Of a stretch of 64,000 bases of DNA, positions 22,910 to 33,776 are shown one piece after another. The DNA lies in contig CM034401.1 in the NCBI GenBank assembly GCA_019925095.2, positions 17,429,338-17,493,337 on the forward strand. The letters run 5' to 3'. How positions within the stretch are numbered: position 1 is the first letter of the stretch; each line of letters begins with the position of its first letter. Origin of the DNA: Dendrolimus kikuchii. Its lineage: Eukaryota > Arthropoda > Insecta > Lepidoptera > Lasiocampidae. Position numbers and translations under genes: made by a program. The notes under the pieces were generated by a model. It ran no database searches. It worked only from the letters and a program-made list of their open reading frames with translations, and was not told the origin of the DNA.

Positions 22910-23515
22910 ATATAGATCCGCGTTTGACAGCGATAGCTGTCAGATGTCAGATGATGAGATAATATCATCTGATGTTAAGTGGATTTGATCTAAGACGGAG
23001 TACGCTTACCTAGTAGATACCTATTCACTCGTGTCTTGAAGAGCACTGGTTTATATAAATCGTGGAACACAGACTGGTAAATTTTTCCACTCGACATAGG
23101 TGCGCAAAATACAGGTGGAGGCAAAACATTTAGTTATAACCAATGATATGTCCACCATCTATGGCGCAAACTGGTGTGTCGGGTTGTTCTACTTGTATGA
23201 TAGGAAGAGGATGGAGGAACCAAGTTGTCAAGTTCCATAGCACACTCTCCAAAGTGTATCTGATAGAATATGAACAGTTCTGCTACCCTGCGGCGATGCT
23301 TAAGGCTTTGAAGCCGAGCATTAAAACGAGTATCATCCCCAATCAGACTCCTGATTTTCCTATTAATCGACTCAAATGCGTCCAACTGGTACTTAGCTGA
23401 AACGACCCAAAGGTGTGAACAGTACTCCATGCATGATCGAACCTGCGCTTGGTATAGAGTTAGCAGCTGTTCTGGCGCAAAATACCGTTGCACCTCACCT
23501 CCTTATCATGTCAGC
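22910..23515 (-). pseudogene. CR1-like LINE ORF2 C-terminus and 3' UTR (family C)
   Basis: The minus-strand frame 23493-23134 reads VRSCMEYCSHLWVVSAKYQL, FESINRKIRSLIGD, RRRVAELFIFYQIHFGECAM: the conserved region after the RT domain (Q.R...EYCSHLW, RR.A..L.ifY....G.C). Further 3' it continues into the 3' UTR with 'taggtaagcgtactccgtct' and 'acttaacatcagatgat'. Family copies: 48020-48362 and 57545-58240. 5' truncated. Confidence 0.75.
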
Positions 23516-24025
23516 CGTTCAAACTAAGGTTATGTACGTTACTAGGTTAGGTACAGCCCTTATAACCTTTTAATTTGAAATTGATTTGTATCGCAAAAGG
23601 ATAAATCTATAATAAACTAATAAAGACAGAAATGACTATAGCTCACAAGTTCTTACATTTTAACAAGATTTATTTAAATTTTAAATTAACTGAAGTTTTT
23701 CAAAACTGCAATCTTATAAGAAAATCCGTTTCGAATATTAAAGATTTCGTCTGCCGTAATTTCTAAGGATAGTTGGAATCTCATGCGCAAAATACATAAT
23801 TGTATAAAAGGTCTCTTTCAAACTAATGGCATCTGGCATCAGGTTTTTCTTAGATATGGCATCTCTATTGTAATGACTCCTCTACAACTTGTATCAATCA
23901 ACAGCAGCATTCCCTTGCGTTCTCACTTTGAACTTTACCCTGTAAAGGTCAAGGTACACTGACCCGGAGTCAAAGCGCATCAAACCACCGATCTAAAAAT
24001 TTACATAGCATCCTAATCTCCACAA
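23516..24025. other. unassigned stretch, no gene seen
   Basis: No supported feature. Two near-identical phrases 'atggcatct' (23828 and 23857) are the only repetition. Confidence 0.4.
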
Positions 24026-24147
24026 CCTAAGGGTCGAGGCACGCTGACGCAAAGTTGAATCGAAGCGAAGCGTTAAATTCTCTAGGATAAGCGAGATTTT
24101 CACGCTTCGCTTCGACTCGACTCTGCGCCAGTGCCCTTCGGCCCTAA
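24026..24147. mobile_element. short fold-back MITE (~48 bp arms)
   Basis: The left arm 'cctaagggtcgaggcacgct' and the reverse-complemented right arm 'cttagggccgaagggcactg' pair through to 'tcgaagcgaagcgt' next to a ~25 base centre. The whole 122 bp could form one hairpin. GC-rich within AT-rich flanks. Confidence 0.7.
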
Positions 24148-24334
24148 GAGAGGTTGGGACGCAAACCATCATATAATTGAAGGAATTGTTACATTTAAAT
24201 GGCCTTTTGCAGGCATATTGTTAGTAATTTTTTTTAATATATACATATTAATATATTTTAGTCTTCCTGTCTTTTCTATACATACTTCTGTAATTAAATA
24301 TACAACCTTAGTGATCCCAAACATTTTTGTGTAG

Positions 24335-24560
24335 CGTTTTATGAGCGAATCCCAGTACATTGCTGGACGTAGACCTCCCCAAGCTTACAGCACATATCAC
24401 GGTCCTCCACTGTCCTTATCCATCTTTTATCGGCGACCTTGCGCAGATTGTCAATCTACAGGGTAGGAGAGCTCACTCCAAGATTTGTTTCCTCCATCAG
24501 TAGTCGGTTCTGCGCCAGACATAGCTAGCCCAGCGCCATTTCAGCTGACAAATTGTAAAA
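24335..24560 (-). pseudogene. LINE 3' end fragment (endonuclease-RT type)
   Basis: Contains 'cattgctggacgtagacctc' and 'ggcgacc..gcgcagattgtc', a decayed form of the ORF tail ('MLDDR..VR.VVG..LD') and terminal 'CAGCAATG' region common to RTE/CR1-like LINEs of Lepidoptera. Read on minus; no intact frame. Confidence 0.45.
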
Positions 24561-25534
24561 GTTTAATTACAATTATTATACTCGATATATGTGTCAAATG
24601 ATAATAATAATGTATTAGAAACTATTAAATTAGTTTATGCTCTTTGCTACATTTGTTAGCGACCTTGTACCCGCAACTTTTTGCTTTAAGCAATAATTTA
24701 TAATCCAATATCTAGTTCGAGTTTCGCTTGAAACTTTTCGAACCTAACCTAAATTCGAAGTGCTTTAGATAAGTCAAGTTTTTGGTTTATTATTATATGT
24801 TACATAGTTTAATCCTATTAGCAAAATTGAATTTTAAGGGATGTAATTTATGATTTGACTATAGGTTTTCACTCAGCTTCGCTGACGTAAACTTCCAATA
24901 GGTCTCCTGTTGAAACTGTCTCATTTTTGTGGATAAAAGTATCCGATGTTCATCTCTGCTATCAAAAGTACATATTATACGATATATTCAATTTCATCAT
25001 AATTGGTTTATTCCTACGATATTCTAAATACAATAATATTTTTTTTTTATATCTAGTGATGTGATTGAAGCTAAGGATACGAATTACTACATAGACACAT
25101 CCCACTTTGGTACTCAGGCATAGCTATCTTAGGGGAATACATTATGTTATACCAAGTTGAAATGGCGAGTTTCACACATGGATGATCGTCGTGTGCAAGT
25201 TTCCTTAAGATGTTTCCTTCATCTTCAGTACGTGGTAACTGTAACAATACGCATGTTAGGTCACAATATTTGCCTAAGCGGTACTCTTCCTCTAAAATTG
25301 GTTCCAACGCCATTGAAATGAGACACGGTTGTCTTACCCACTAAGCACCACGTCTAGAAATTTGAGTAATTATTATATTCCAGTAATTACTTCAGTATAC
25401 TTAATACCATATTAAAACAGGATTTTATTTTTAACTTTGAAGGGGGTGCCCCGTATAGAGTGCAGGAGCGAGATTGCATAGCGCCATCTATTGGCTTGTA
25501 AGTGTTCCACTACAACTTTTACTTTATGACTTTT
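24561..25534. other. unassigned stretch, weak family Z piece
   Basis: Bases 24862-24930 ('cactcagcttcgctgacgta') resemble short lepidopteran repeats of family Z. The 80-codon minus frame at 25071-25313 (start MALEPILEEEYRLGKYC) is not recognised; one isolated frame with no splice context is not enough to call a gene. Bases 25460-25505 ('agcgccatctattggcttgt') recur at 33490-33512. Confidence 0.4.
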
Positions 25535-26400
25535 TTTTAAATTGTTGTACAGCAGATAGGCAGACGGCCCACTTATGGAAAGCGGTTACCGTCGCCTATG
25601 GACGATTGCAACAGCAGAGGTGCTACCAAGGCGCAGCTGGCCTCGATGAAAGTTTATGACAACCTTTCTATAAAACCCCATATTGTAGCGTTGTGGGAGA
25701 ACCGACTTGGAGCTCATTTCAAATTCCCAGAGTGCGCAATAGAAACGTTCTAGAGAACCGTCGCGTACATGAGCGAAGCGGCTCAAGGATGTGGGAATAA
25801 ACGGCCAGCCAATGGCGTGCGGTGCGCTGGTAAAATGAAGACAAAGGCACTATTCTGAACAATTCCTCGGTATATTCCCTTTTGTACAGTCGGTATAATA
25901 CATAGAGAGACGTGTAGTCTCTCCGAAGGCCAAGCGTATCTAAGCTATCTGTGAGTATGGGATCGTCGACAATGCGAACGGCTCGACGTTGAATCCTCTC
26001 CAGGGGATTTAGCTGGTAGGCGGGTTCCCCGACCCACAAGTGTGAGCACTACTCCATATACGGCCTCTCCGGGGCTTTGTAAAGCGCAAAGCAGAGCCGC
26101 GAAGTGAAGTACTGCTTGGACTGGTTTAGCACTCCCAACTTCTTCGAGGGAAGTTTTACCATACCTTCAAGGTGGCACCTGAACTATATATCGTTTACAA
26201 TGTCGACACCAAGGATCCCAATACTCTTAGAGGTGGTAAGGGGTGTTTCTGGGAACTGAAGCGCATGTACGTATGCGGTTTTCTTGGCAGAAATTCGCAG
26301 ACCTGTTATTTTGTGGGGTTGAATTGGACAAGGTTTTGTCTCCCCCAGTCACTTCCTGTACACTATCCTTCCTATAGACTATCACCAATATGCCGAAGTG
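25535..26400 (-). pseudogene. CR1-like LINE ORF2 C-terminal third (family A)
   Basis: Longest family A piece. Minus-strand reading starts near LVQFNPTK and QVCEFL, passes RGRIWSSAHTC, then an open frame 26039-25719 (WVGEPAYQLNPLERIQRRAV, DSLDTLGLRRDYTSLYVLYR), and a second frame ending with GRQRL..AVVATVHRR. The 3' UTR and T-run lie at 25530-25580. Several frameshifts. It gives the longest view of the LINE that shares its tail with SINE-like family S. Confidence 0.8.
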
Positions 26401-26744
26401 TACCTACTAAACATTTTCGTTTTATATGTTTTTACGCTACTTAAAATAAAAAGCTTTTGACAATAAATAAAATAATGGTCTGAATGATATTTCCGCAGTA
26501 ATCTGTATATACTAATAACATTGTTTATTTTTAAGGTATTGTTCAATATCAATTTTATGTCACATCGAGGATAATAAGGGATTATTATGAGGATATGAGT
26601 ATATATTATGATTATTGCCATAACATACATTTATGATTGCAAAAACATTTTGCGCTGTTTTAAAAATTGAGAACATAATATGGAAAAAGAAAAGAGTGTA
26701 TAATATTATATCATGTATATTATCTATATACCTATATATGAAAA
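26401..26744. other. AT-rich stretch, no gene seen
   Basis: No supported feature. Confidence 0.4.
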
Positions 26745-27030
26745 TCAATTGCTGTTCGTTAGTCTCGCTTTAGCGAGTTTTAACTCGAGAATGGCTGGAT
26801 TGATTTGGCCAATTTTGGTTTTGAATTATTTGTGAAAGACCAGGGAAAGTTTAAAAGGTGAGTAAATATGAAAAAATGCTTGGAATATAGTAAAAGCAAC
26901 AATTTCGATTTCCCTTAGTAACTTTTCCTACCTGTCAAACATCTGATGTTCGTCTCGTCGTTCAGAAATCAACGTTTTTTATTTATTGATTCTGAGGCCG
27001 TAAGAAGTTTGCCAGGTCAGCTAGTAACAT
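26745..27030 (+). repeat. dispersed repeat family Y/Z copy
   Basis: 'atggctggattgatttggcc' followed by 'ttttggtttt' and closing 'ttgccaggtcagctagtaac' match the layout of the repeats at 30775-31020 and 50290-50670 (query phrase 'acggctgaccgatttgg.t'). Non-coding. Confidence 0.5.
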
Positions 27031-27070
27031 ATAGTTATGAGTTGAGATATCCAGTAACCTTGAGCGCCTT

Positions 27071-27650
27071 CAAATTAATATTCCTGCTTTGAATGATTTC
27101 CAGATTAAAGAGAAAGAAGACTAAAGAATTTCTAATTTTACATAAACATAACTGTTACATTTTATGGCGACAGGAGAAACACCGAGAAGTTTTACTGGAT
27201 AGTCCGGCTGCCCATCTTGGCCAGCAAGTCCCAACTAGTGCAACGCGGAGTGCGAAGAGATTTCTCCTCTTTATGAAAATGTAGTCGGGTGCTCAATATT
27301 CCATGGACAACTCGCAGAACAAATGCCTCCATACTGGCAGAGCTCGAGATTGGAGATCACCAGAGGCTATCAGTAGTATGCCGACAACATATACTGAAGT
27401 ACTTTGGCCACATAGCCCGAAAGAACTCAGATAATAGGGAGAGCCTTGTGCTCATTGGGAATGTTGAAGGGAAGAGACCTGGCTGTAGATCTCCAAATAG
27501 ATGGAAATAAACTTCAATAAACTCGGCCTTCCACCATGCTCGGAACCGATCTCGTTGGAAGAGATCAATTGTTTACTGGCATCAAAGTCACGATCCTCAG
27601 CAGAGAGGGAACGACTTAGAAGATAAAAATGTATTCAATAAATAGGCTTT
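27071..27650 (+). pseudogene. LINE ORF2 C-terminal fragment (endonuclease-RT type)
   Basis: The frame at 27289-27510 reads VLNIPWTTRRTNASILAELE, then RLSVVCRQHILKYFGHIARK and VEGKRPGCRSPNRWK, and later HDPQQRGND at about 27592-27618. This order (IPWT.RRTN.SIL.EL, FGHI.R, VEGKR.RGR.P.RW, DP..RG.D) is the conserved end of a widespread insect non-LTR endonuclease/RT. Stops break the frame. No tail seen. Confidence 0.7.
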
Positions 27651-28009
27651 TTCGGGAATTCCTACTATTTAGTAGGCAATTACTATTTCTAGTATTCTTC
27701 TTCCAGACTTTCTCATTACATAAAAAGAACTAGGAGTACCTACGTAAGTATTGCTACGTGTCTAATTACGTATGTCTCTGTTCTGTTTATTAGGTTACAT
27801 TGCAGCTAAAACCGTAAAACTGGACAACCTATTAAGGTTTTATTATAACGGTCTATATTGCAGCCGACATGTGATAGCGCTGTATACTTTATGTTTCTGA
27901 CCGTACTTTATGATTTTAAAACAATGGACGTGCCATATTAATTTAATTGTACCAATCTACAAATAGAAAAGAAAAGTTTGTATTTTAGTTTGCTTTTTCT
28001 TTACGGCTT
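27651..28009. other. unassigned stretch, no gene seen
   Basis: No supported feature. Confidence 0.4.
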
Positions 28010-28274
28010 TGGAGTTAAAACATACATACATAACTTCACGCCAGTTCCCTTGCGGGGTAGGCACGAACAACACAGTGCCATTTAGGCTTATTCTTACACA
28101 CCTCACTTGCCTCTTTGACATTCATAACTCTTGTCATGCAAGCTCGTCTGTTCTTAAGGCTTCTGACATCACCTTCTGCTATTACACGATCAATTTGATC
28201 ATGGAAGGTGTGTCGTGGCCTTCCACGACTTCTGCATCCATCCACTTTTGCATTGTATATCTGGAGTTAAAACA
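28010..28274 (-). mobile_element. RTE-like LINE, 5'-truncated copy with 13 bp target duplication
   Basis: Bases 28023-28261 match 38530-38780 at high identity, covering the last ~70 codons (GRPRHTFHDQIDRV, RRACMTRVMNVKEASEVCKN) and the tail, read on minus. TGGAGTTAAAACA flanks it exactly (28010-28022 and 28262-28274). The frame 28245-28036 is still open, implying a recent insertion. Confidence 0.9.
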
Positions 28275-28380
28275 ATTTTCATTATATTCACAAGTCCCAG
28301 AGTGTTAATTAAAACTTAGCAAACCAAACTACATATATAATATGGGAAGTTAGGATATCTTCTCATTATATAATACTAGA

Positions 28381-28560
28381 TGTTCCAGCAGGCCTAGTCC
28401 TGCCCCGAAAAATAAAAATCTAGGACCCGATCCCAGCGCCACCTAAAGGTTCAAATTGTGAATCTAAACCATCCGGGGACCACACACTAAAAATTTCATC
28501 AATACCGGTAAAGGCGTTCTAAAGTTATGCGGGTATAAACATTTCTACGGTTTAATTTTA
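28381..28560 (-). repeat. dispersed repeat family Y, copy
   Basis: 'gcaggcctagtcctgcccc', 'cccgatcccagcgccacct', 'aattgtgaatctaaaccat' recur at 43262-43355 (same strand) and, reverse-complemented, at 49020-49110, 50430-50600 and 57395-57475. Short non-autonomous repeat of unknown class. Confidence 0.6.
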
Positions 28561-29754
28561 TTCATATAGAACATTAAATAAAAATTGTAAATTGAGCGAA
28601 AGTTATCCATAAAAATAAGCAATTCTTTGTCAAAAACAATAAATATTATATACAACTATTGTTCATTCTTAAACAACAAGTAATGGCACATTTAACTGAA
28701 CTTCGGTGAAATAACAGTGATGTAAAATAAATAACTTTTCACTCCATGTACAAGAATAGGAAAGGACTGTGAAATTTCACTAGGGCGATATTGTGACATT
28801 TCACGTAGGACAAGCGTTATATTTTATCGATCTTTCCTGTTCAAGGTGTCATCTAAATAGAAAATAGATAACTAAATGTGTAATTTATTGCTTATCTACT
28901 TTGGCTATTCGGTATTAGATGGTTTTTTGGTCAAGGCGATAAACAAGCGGACCTGAGAGAAGTAAAATTGAATCTTATTCTTTAATAGGTTAGGCATTCA
29001 TTTGCTTGAGGATTTGATTTAGGAGGTTAACTCCGTGAAAAGTATCGTTGAGAATTGTGATTGTGATAAATTATTTTACTTCACAGTAAATTAAATTCAC
29101 TTGCGGTTCTCATCATCGTATACACGGTGTAAATAAATAGAGTAATAATAGTGACTGATTAAACTTAGTTATTATAAATTATGTTTACATTATGGAATTA
29201 TTATGTTAAAATCCCAGAAAAACAAATATTTTATATAATGCTCTTAACTTAAGCCAAATGAACCATGAAAAACAAAAAACTAAAATTTTTAATATAAAAA
29301 AGTAGATTAAGTTGATTTGAATTTTTTATATGCCAATGAAAAATAAACATTGACAGTCCCAAGCCTGATGTAGTACGAGGGAATGTTCATTTGAATAACT
29401 AATCGACAAAAATGAATGCTAATCAACCGACTCGAGTCACAATTACACTACTTGTAACTTGTTGATTATTTTCACGACTTGTAACGGTTGGAAACAAATA
29501 TAGCTCCTGCGAAAATAAACGTCACCTATAAAAATACCGGACAGTGGTTTTTCACCGGTGAATTAACGGTAACATAAAAAAATAATGTGACAGTTTTCTC
29601 GACATATTTAAGCAGCGATATTTTCCATCACAAACAATAAGTAATAATACTTTTAGAAAATTCAATTGCACAACATTACTTATGAAACAACAAAACAGCA
29701 CATCTAAAGTTTTAGGCAAGACATATGACTAACTGAACCGTGCCTACTTCGGTA
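28561..29754. other. AT-rich stretch, no gene seen
   Basis: About 1.2 kb without any repeat shared with the rest of the window; the least repeat-laden stretch here. No frame of note on either strand. Confidence 0.5.
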
Positions 29755-29930
29755 AGATTCATTATTAAAATAAAAAATATTATTAATCACAATGAAATAT
29801 ATGTTACTCATGAATAATGTAGCTTTCTACTGGTGATTTTTTTTTTAATCGGTTCAGTAGTTTAAGAGATTACTTCCTACAAAGAAACTCGTAAGCTTTA
29901 CCTCTTTATAGTATTGGTATAGATTAACAT
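29755..29930 (+). repeat. dispersed repeat family W, copy 2
   Basis: Matches 8095-8270: 'attattaatcacaatgaaat', 'aataatgtagctttctac' and 'cgtaagctttacctcttt' then 'atagtattggtat'. Confidence 0.6.
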
Positions 29931-29988
29931 ACATCTAAATATTTGTATGGCTATAGGTCAAATACGCTGATATTAGTGATACCAATGT

Positions 29989-30014
29989 GGTCCATAACCT
30001 GTTGGTTATGGACC
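29989..30014. repeat. perfect 11 bp inverted repeat with 4-base loop
   Basis: GGTCCATAACC, TGTT, GGTTATGGACC. No T-run follows, so it is not a standard terminator, and nothing coding abuts it. Confidence 0.85.
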
Positions 30015-30283
30015 GGGAAATAATACGGCACATATTGTGAATACCAGCAGAGTTTTATTCTAGACAATCATACACGCATAGCGGATACTTAGAGACCTAA
30101 TAACAACCGACACTAAGACGTTACTATATTATAATGTAATTTAAATATAGAAGACCCTATGAAAAAAGGTTCTTGTTGAAATGACGAGGTTTATTTCAAC
30201 ATGGTCAATAAACGAATCATAGAGATGAATCGAAAAGACAAATATTTAAATCAGATGAAATTCGGTGAAAACAATTGTTAACA

Positions 30284-30594
30284 TTTTTTTTATTGCATGA
30301 GTTCAGCAGACAGGCAGACGGCCGACTTGATGGAAAGCGGATACCATCGCCTATGAACATTTGCAACACCAAAGGTGCAACAACTAGGCTGCTGCTCTCT
30401 TAAGGGAGACTGGAACCTGGTCACTAATGCTGAAACACAAATCAAGGTTGTTATGGCGGCATACTCTAGACCAGGGGTGGTAGCCATCCAGTCGGGAAAA
30501 TACTCTAGCACCTGGCTGTGGGTTGTTTTGTCGCCTCTTACGACAGGCCGCTCGGCCGCAGGAAATTGTATTCTTCCTCCGTTCCTGCACGGGT
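30284..30594 (-). mobile_element. SINE-like family S, full-length (copy 8)
   Basis: Full copy with T-run at the left, head ('cgttcctgcacggg') at the right. Close to the consensus of copies 9 and 12. Confidence 0.8.
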
Positions 30595-30774
30595 AAACAC
30601 GGTTTGGAATTTGTCAAATGCGTATGTTAAATACCTAACAAAAATAATGGATATTTCGTCAACTGTAGACTAGGCTAAAATGCAGTAAATCTACGATAAC
30701 GATTGCATATCCGCCAACTGCATTGCACATTTAAAAACAATAATCTGTCATAATAATAATTATTTCAAATTATC
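30595..30774. other. short unassigned stretch
   Basis: No supported feature. Confidence 0.4.
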
Positions 30775-31020
30775 TTATCAAAATTTGTCTGTCTGTCTAA
30801 ATTTTGATCCTGCTAATCTCTGAAACGGCTTGACCGATTTTGATGGGACTTTCACTGGCTGATAGCTGATGTTGTAAGTAGTAACTTAGGCTACTTTTAT
30901 TTTAGAAAAAAAATGGAAAGTGCGCGTGGGGCGCACGCTGCCGCCGTCGTCGTACCGGAAGTCCAATTTAAATTAAATTAAATCCATTCGGACGAAGTCG
31001 CGGGTAACCGCTAGTATTCA
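30775..31020 (+). repeat. dispersed repeat family Z
   Basis: Begins 'ttgtctgtctgtcta', has 'ctctgaaacggcttgaccga' and 'ttgatgggactttcactggc', and ends 'cggacgaagtcgcgggtaac'. The same order is found at 35205-35412 and in part at 58916-59162. This is the arrangement of a very abundant short lepidopteran repeat. Non-coding. Confidence 0.65.
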
Positions 31021-31149
31021 ATTAGATAGCAAATAATAAATAAAACGAAATGCTTGAAAAAACAGATAATTCCGATTTGCAGTACCAATAAGATCTTGAC
31101 AAATATTTACTGTCTTCTTATCATTGAATAACTACGAATAAAAAAGCAA

Positions 31150-31405
31150 GAGATAAATTGTTTAACCCAGGTGTATTAGCTGAAATCAAATTGAACATTC
31201 CAGCGAATTTTGTGATGAGACGTAGGCAGCCACCAATGTCCGCAGTACCATACGGCAGAACCAACTTACTTAATAAGGCGCTGATGACACAGGCCTTGCG
31301 AACATTGAACAAAAAATGTCAACAAATTGACATTTTTATTTGTACTGTGGCTGAATTCACAAGAAGTGCATATTATATCTGTATTATGCTAGTGATCGCC
31401 TAGTA
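31150..31405 (+). pseudogene. possible LINE ORF2 C-terminal fragment
   Basis: An 81-codon frame reads RRRQPPMSAVPYGRTNLLNK, ALRTLNKKCQQIDIFICTVA, EFTRS. The order of a basic patch, R(T/S)NLL..P(M)TQAL..LN......IDIFTC...F resembles the end of Jockey/CR1-like ORF2 proteins. No tail follows. Moderate guess; could also be chance. Confidence 0.4.
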
Positions 31406-32214
31406 GTTGAAATTCGTCCATAATGAATTTAAATTATAAGTCTGAAAATTATTAACGTTCTGTTGTCAAAGATATAATCACAGATTTTGCCAAGGCTACA
31501 CTGCTAATTTGACATTAACAATAAACAAAAGACTATATATGCGTGTGTGTGTTAAACACACGGTAATGTTTTTTTTATTTATTTAATGTATTTTAAATGC
31601 ATAATTTTTAAAAAATATTAGCATTCTGCACTCCTTCTCTATATAAACTATGAGTGTGCGAAATTTCATACTCCTCCGTCCGCGCAATTTTCGTAAAAAC
31701 AGGTACAAAGTTTTTGCTGTGTTTTTGCTTCACATATTAATATATATATGTTATGACGATTGAGTATGTATATATAATGTATTACGCGTACCGCGCTATC
31801 GTATTGGTGACAACTGTAATGATAGCGATGTTTGTAAGTTAATAAATAAATAAACATTAGAGATAAAGAATAAAATCTTAACAGCCTGTACTGTAGAGAA
31901 ACGTTAAGAGTATTTTGTATTGAATCTTTTCCGTTTCCCTAAGGGCCATTTACCACAAAGGCTGAAGACAGAGCGCAAACCAACGACAGAAACATGCGAC
32001 TAAATGTAGCAAGTAATAGTGGCAAAAGTATTGTTGAATCCTCATGATTTATACCAATATGGGTAGTTTTACAGTGCCGCTGGCTTGCGTTTTCCGCCGC
32101 CATTGCATGTTGGCGAAGTCAGTCTCCAACGCACGAGAAGTCATTCCGGACGTCCCGCGTGTTCTGTGCAAAAGACCACAGTGAACGTTTCACTTCTAAT
32201 CTATAGTATTATAA
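31406..32214. other. unassigned stretch, no gene seen
   Basis: AT-rich to 31920, then 31935-32190 is GC-richer ('gggccatttaccacaaaggc') and may be the end of an unidentified transposon. No frame of note. Confidence 0.4.
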
Positions 32215-32935
32215 AATTCGAAACATGCCGTGTCTTTGTATTGAAACAATGAAAAAAAAACAACTGAAATAGACTATATAAACGATGGAGAACACGATGC
32301 AATTTTTTTAGATTTCTTGTCTGTTTGTTCAAGATTCACGTAAAAACTACTGAGCCGATTGCCATGCAGTTTTATCCGTGCAGGAACGGAGAAAGAATAC
32401 AATTTCCTGCGGCCGGGCGGCCTGTCGTAAGAGTCGACCAAACAACCCACAGCCAGGTGGTAGGGCATTTGCCCGACTGGATGGCTACCACCCCTGGTCT
32501 AAAGTATGTCGCCATAATAACCTTGAGTTGTGTTCCGGCATTAGTAACCAGGTTCCAGTCTCCCTTAAGAGAGCAGCAGCGCATTTGTAGCACCTTTGGT
32601 GTTGCAAATGTCCATAGGCTATGGTAACCTCTTTCCATCAAGTGGGCCGCCTGCCTGTCTGCTGAACTCCTACAATAAAAAAATAAAAAATAAAGTTTTC
32701 GCTGATCGACAGCTAATTTTTAGACTTAAACTTTGCGCTGCTTTTTATCCCGGGAATCCTGCGGGAATTTTCCCGGGAGCGGTTTGTAGTTGTTTAGGTG
32801 CGTAAAAATTCGCTTATTCCGACAAAGTTTTCACTAAAACGATGGGTTTTATTATTTTTCAAATGCTGCGGTATTTTGTGTCCCGGGAATTCCGCGGGAA
32901 TTTCAAATGGGCATATCCTAGTTTGATATATTATT
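32215..32935 (+). repeat. dispersed repeat family X, interrupted by SINE-like copy 9
   Basis: Left half 32215-32374 ('aaacatgccgtgtctttg', 'gatttcttgtctgtttgttc', 'gattcacgtaaaaactactg') and right half 32694-32935 ('ttttcgctgatcgacagcta', 'cccgggaatcctgcgggaat'). The order agrees with the uninterrupted block 16640-16870, so the SINE-like element inserted into an existing family X copy. Confidence 0.65.
32369..32699 (+). mobile_element. SINE-like family S, full-length with target duplication (copy 9)
   Basis: Best reference copy. Element 32375-32693: head 'atccgtgcaggaacgg', body with 'gaccaaacaacccacagcca', 'ccaggttccagtctccc' (similar to a Pol III B box, GGTTCNANNCC, but not exact), then the tail module 'gttgcaaatgtccatagg' through 'gtctgctgaactcctac' and an A-rich end. 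AGTTTT flanks it (32369-32374 and 32694-32699). Its last ~85 bases match the 3' UTR of the family A LINE at 11352-11450. No RNA start or A box was proved. Confidence 0.85.
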
Positions 32936-33691
32936 AAATTCTAACAATAAACCATGCTTGCCTTTTGGTGTGAGTGTAAATCAGTAAATACGCCATCCAA
33001 CGATCTGTTAGTGTCGTGCACTCCAGGAGTTGACCTAGCTGCCCCATTAAAGGTGGATTCGTGTTTAGTGATGTTTATTACCCCATTGGTTTTGGTGCAG
33101 GATTTGGCATACGTCTCATTCCCATATACCCACTAAATAATATCACAGTCCACTATAACAAAATACTCGAACCAGCTACGGACCGGTTGTGCGGGATCCG
33201 TGATCCAGCATTGTACAGATATAATACTGATATGATCTGACCACTGATTAATTAAATTGAATAAATTTGATTGAAAAACTCAGAACTGAAAAGACAAAAC
33301 GGTATTTATGTGAAAAGAGTGCTCTATATAGGGTGGAGGAGCGAGATGGAATGCTCCTCCGTATCAAAGGAAGATCTTCCAGCGCGGCTATTGTTATGCC
33401 CCGCAGGCCTAGACCCAACTATTATTGTTGGAAATTTGTATATATTCTTTTGTACGTTTCGGGAATCGTTTTGCGACCTCAATTATCGTTCAGCGCCATC
33501 TATTGGCTTGTAAGTGTTCTACTGCACATGACATTAAATTATTTAAATATAGTTATGTTTATTGATTTGGTTGATTCAGTTAAATTGAAATGTCTTTCAA
33601 ATTAACTATCTAACATTAGCTTAATTATTATTATTTGTGTATAAGCTTAAAAATCTATTTTACTCAAGCGGGTACTTTCTATATAAAGGAC
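32936..33691. other. unassigned stretch, no gene seen
   Basis: The 60-codon frame at 32954-33136 is unrecognised. Bases 33320-33515 ('ggtggaggagcgagatgg', 'agcgccatctattggcttgt') share phrases with 25450-25505 and belong to another short repeat; its ends are not clear. Confidence 0.4.
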
Positions 33692-33776
33692 TAAAATAAA
33701 GTAATGGCGCTCTGTTGTTCGTGCCTACCCCGCAAGGGAACTGGCGTGAAGTTATGTATGTATGTAAAATAAAGTA
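33692..33776 (+). mobile_element. RTE-like LINE, ~60 bp 3' end with 12 bp target duplication
   Basis: Bases 33704-33764 are only the 3' terminal ~60 bp of the RTE-like family, ending 'gttatgtatgtatg'. TAAAATAAAGTA flanks it (33692-33703 and 33765-33776). The smallest of four family copies; all four have tails of ATGT units. Confidence 0.9.

Noticed and set aside
24735..24755. Telomeric-type CCTAA repeat
   Set aside because: Only two units; too short to be a telomeric insertion.
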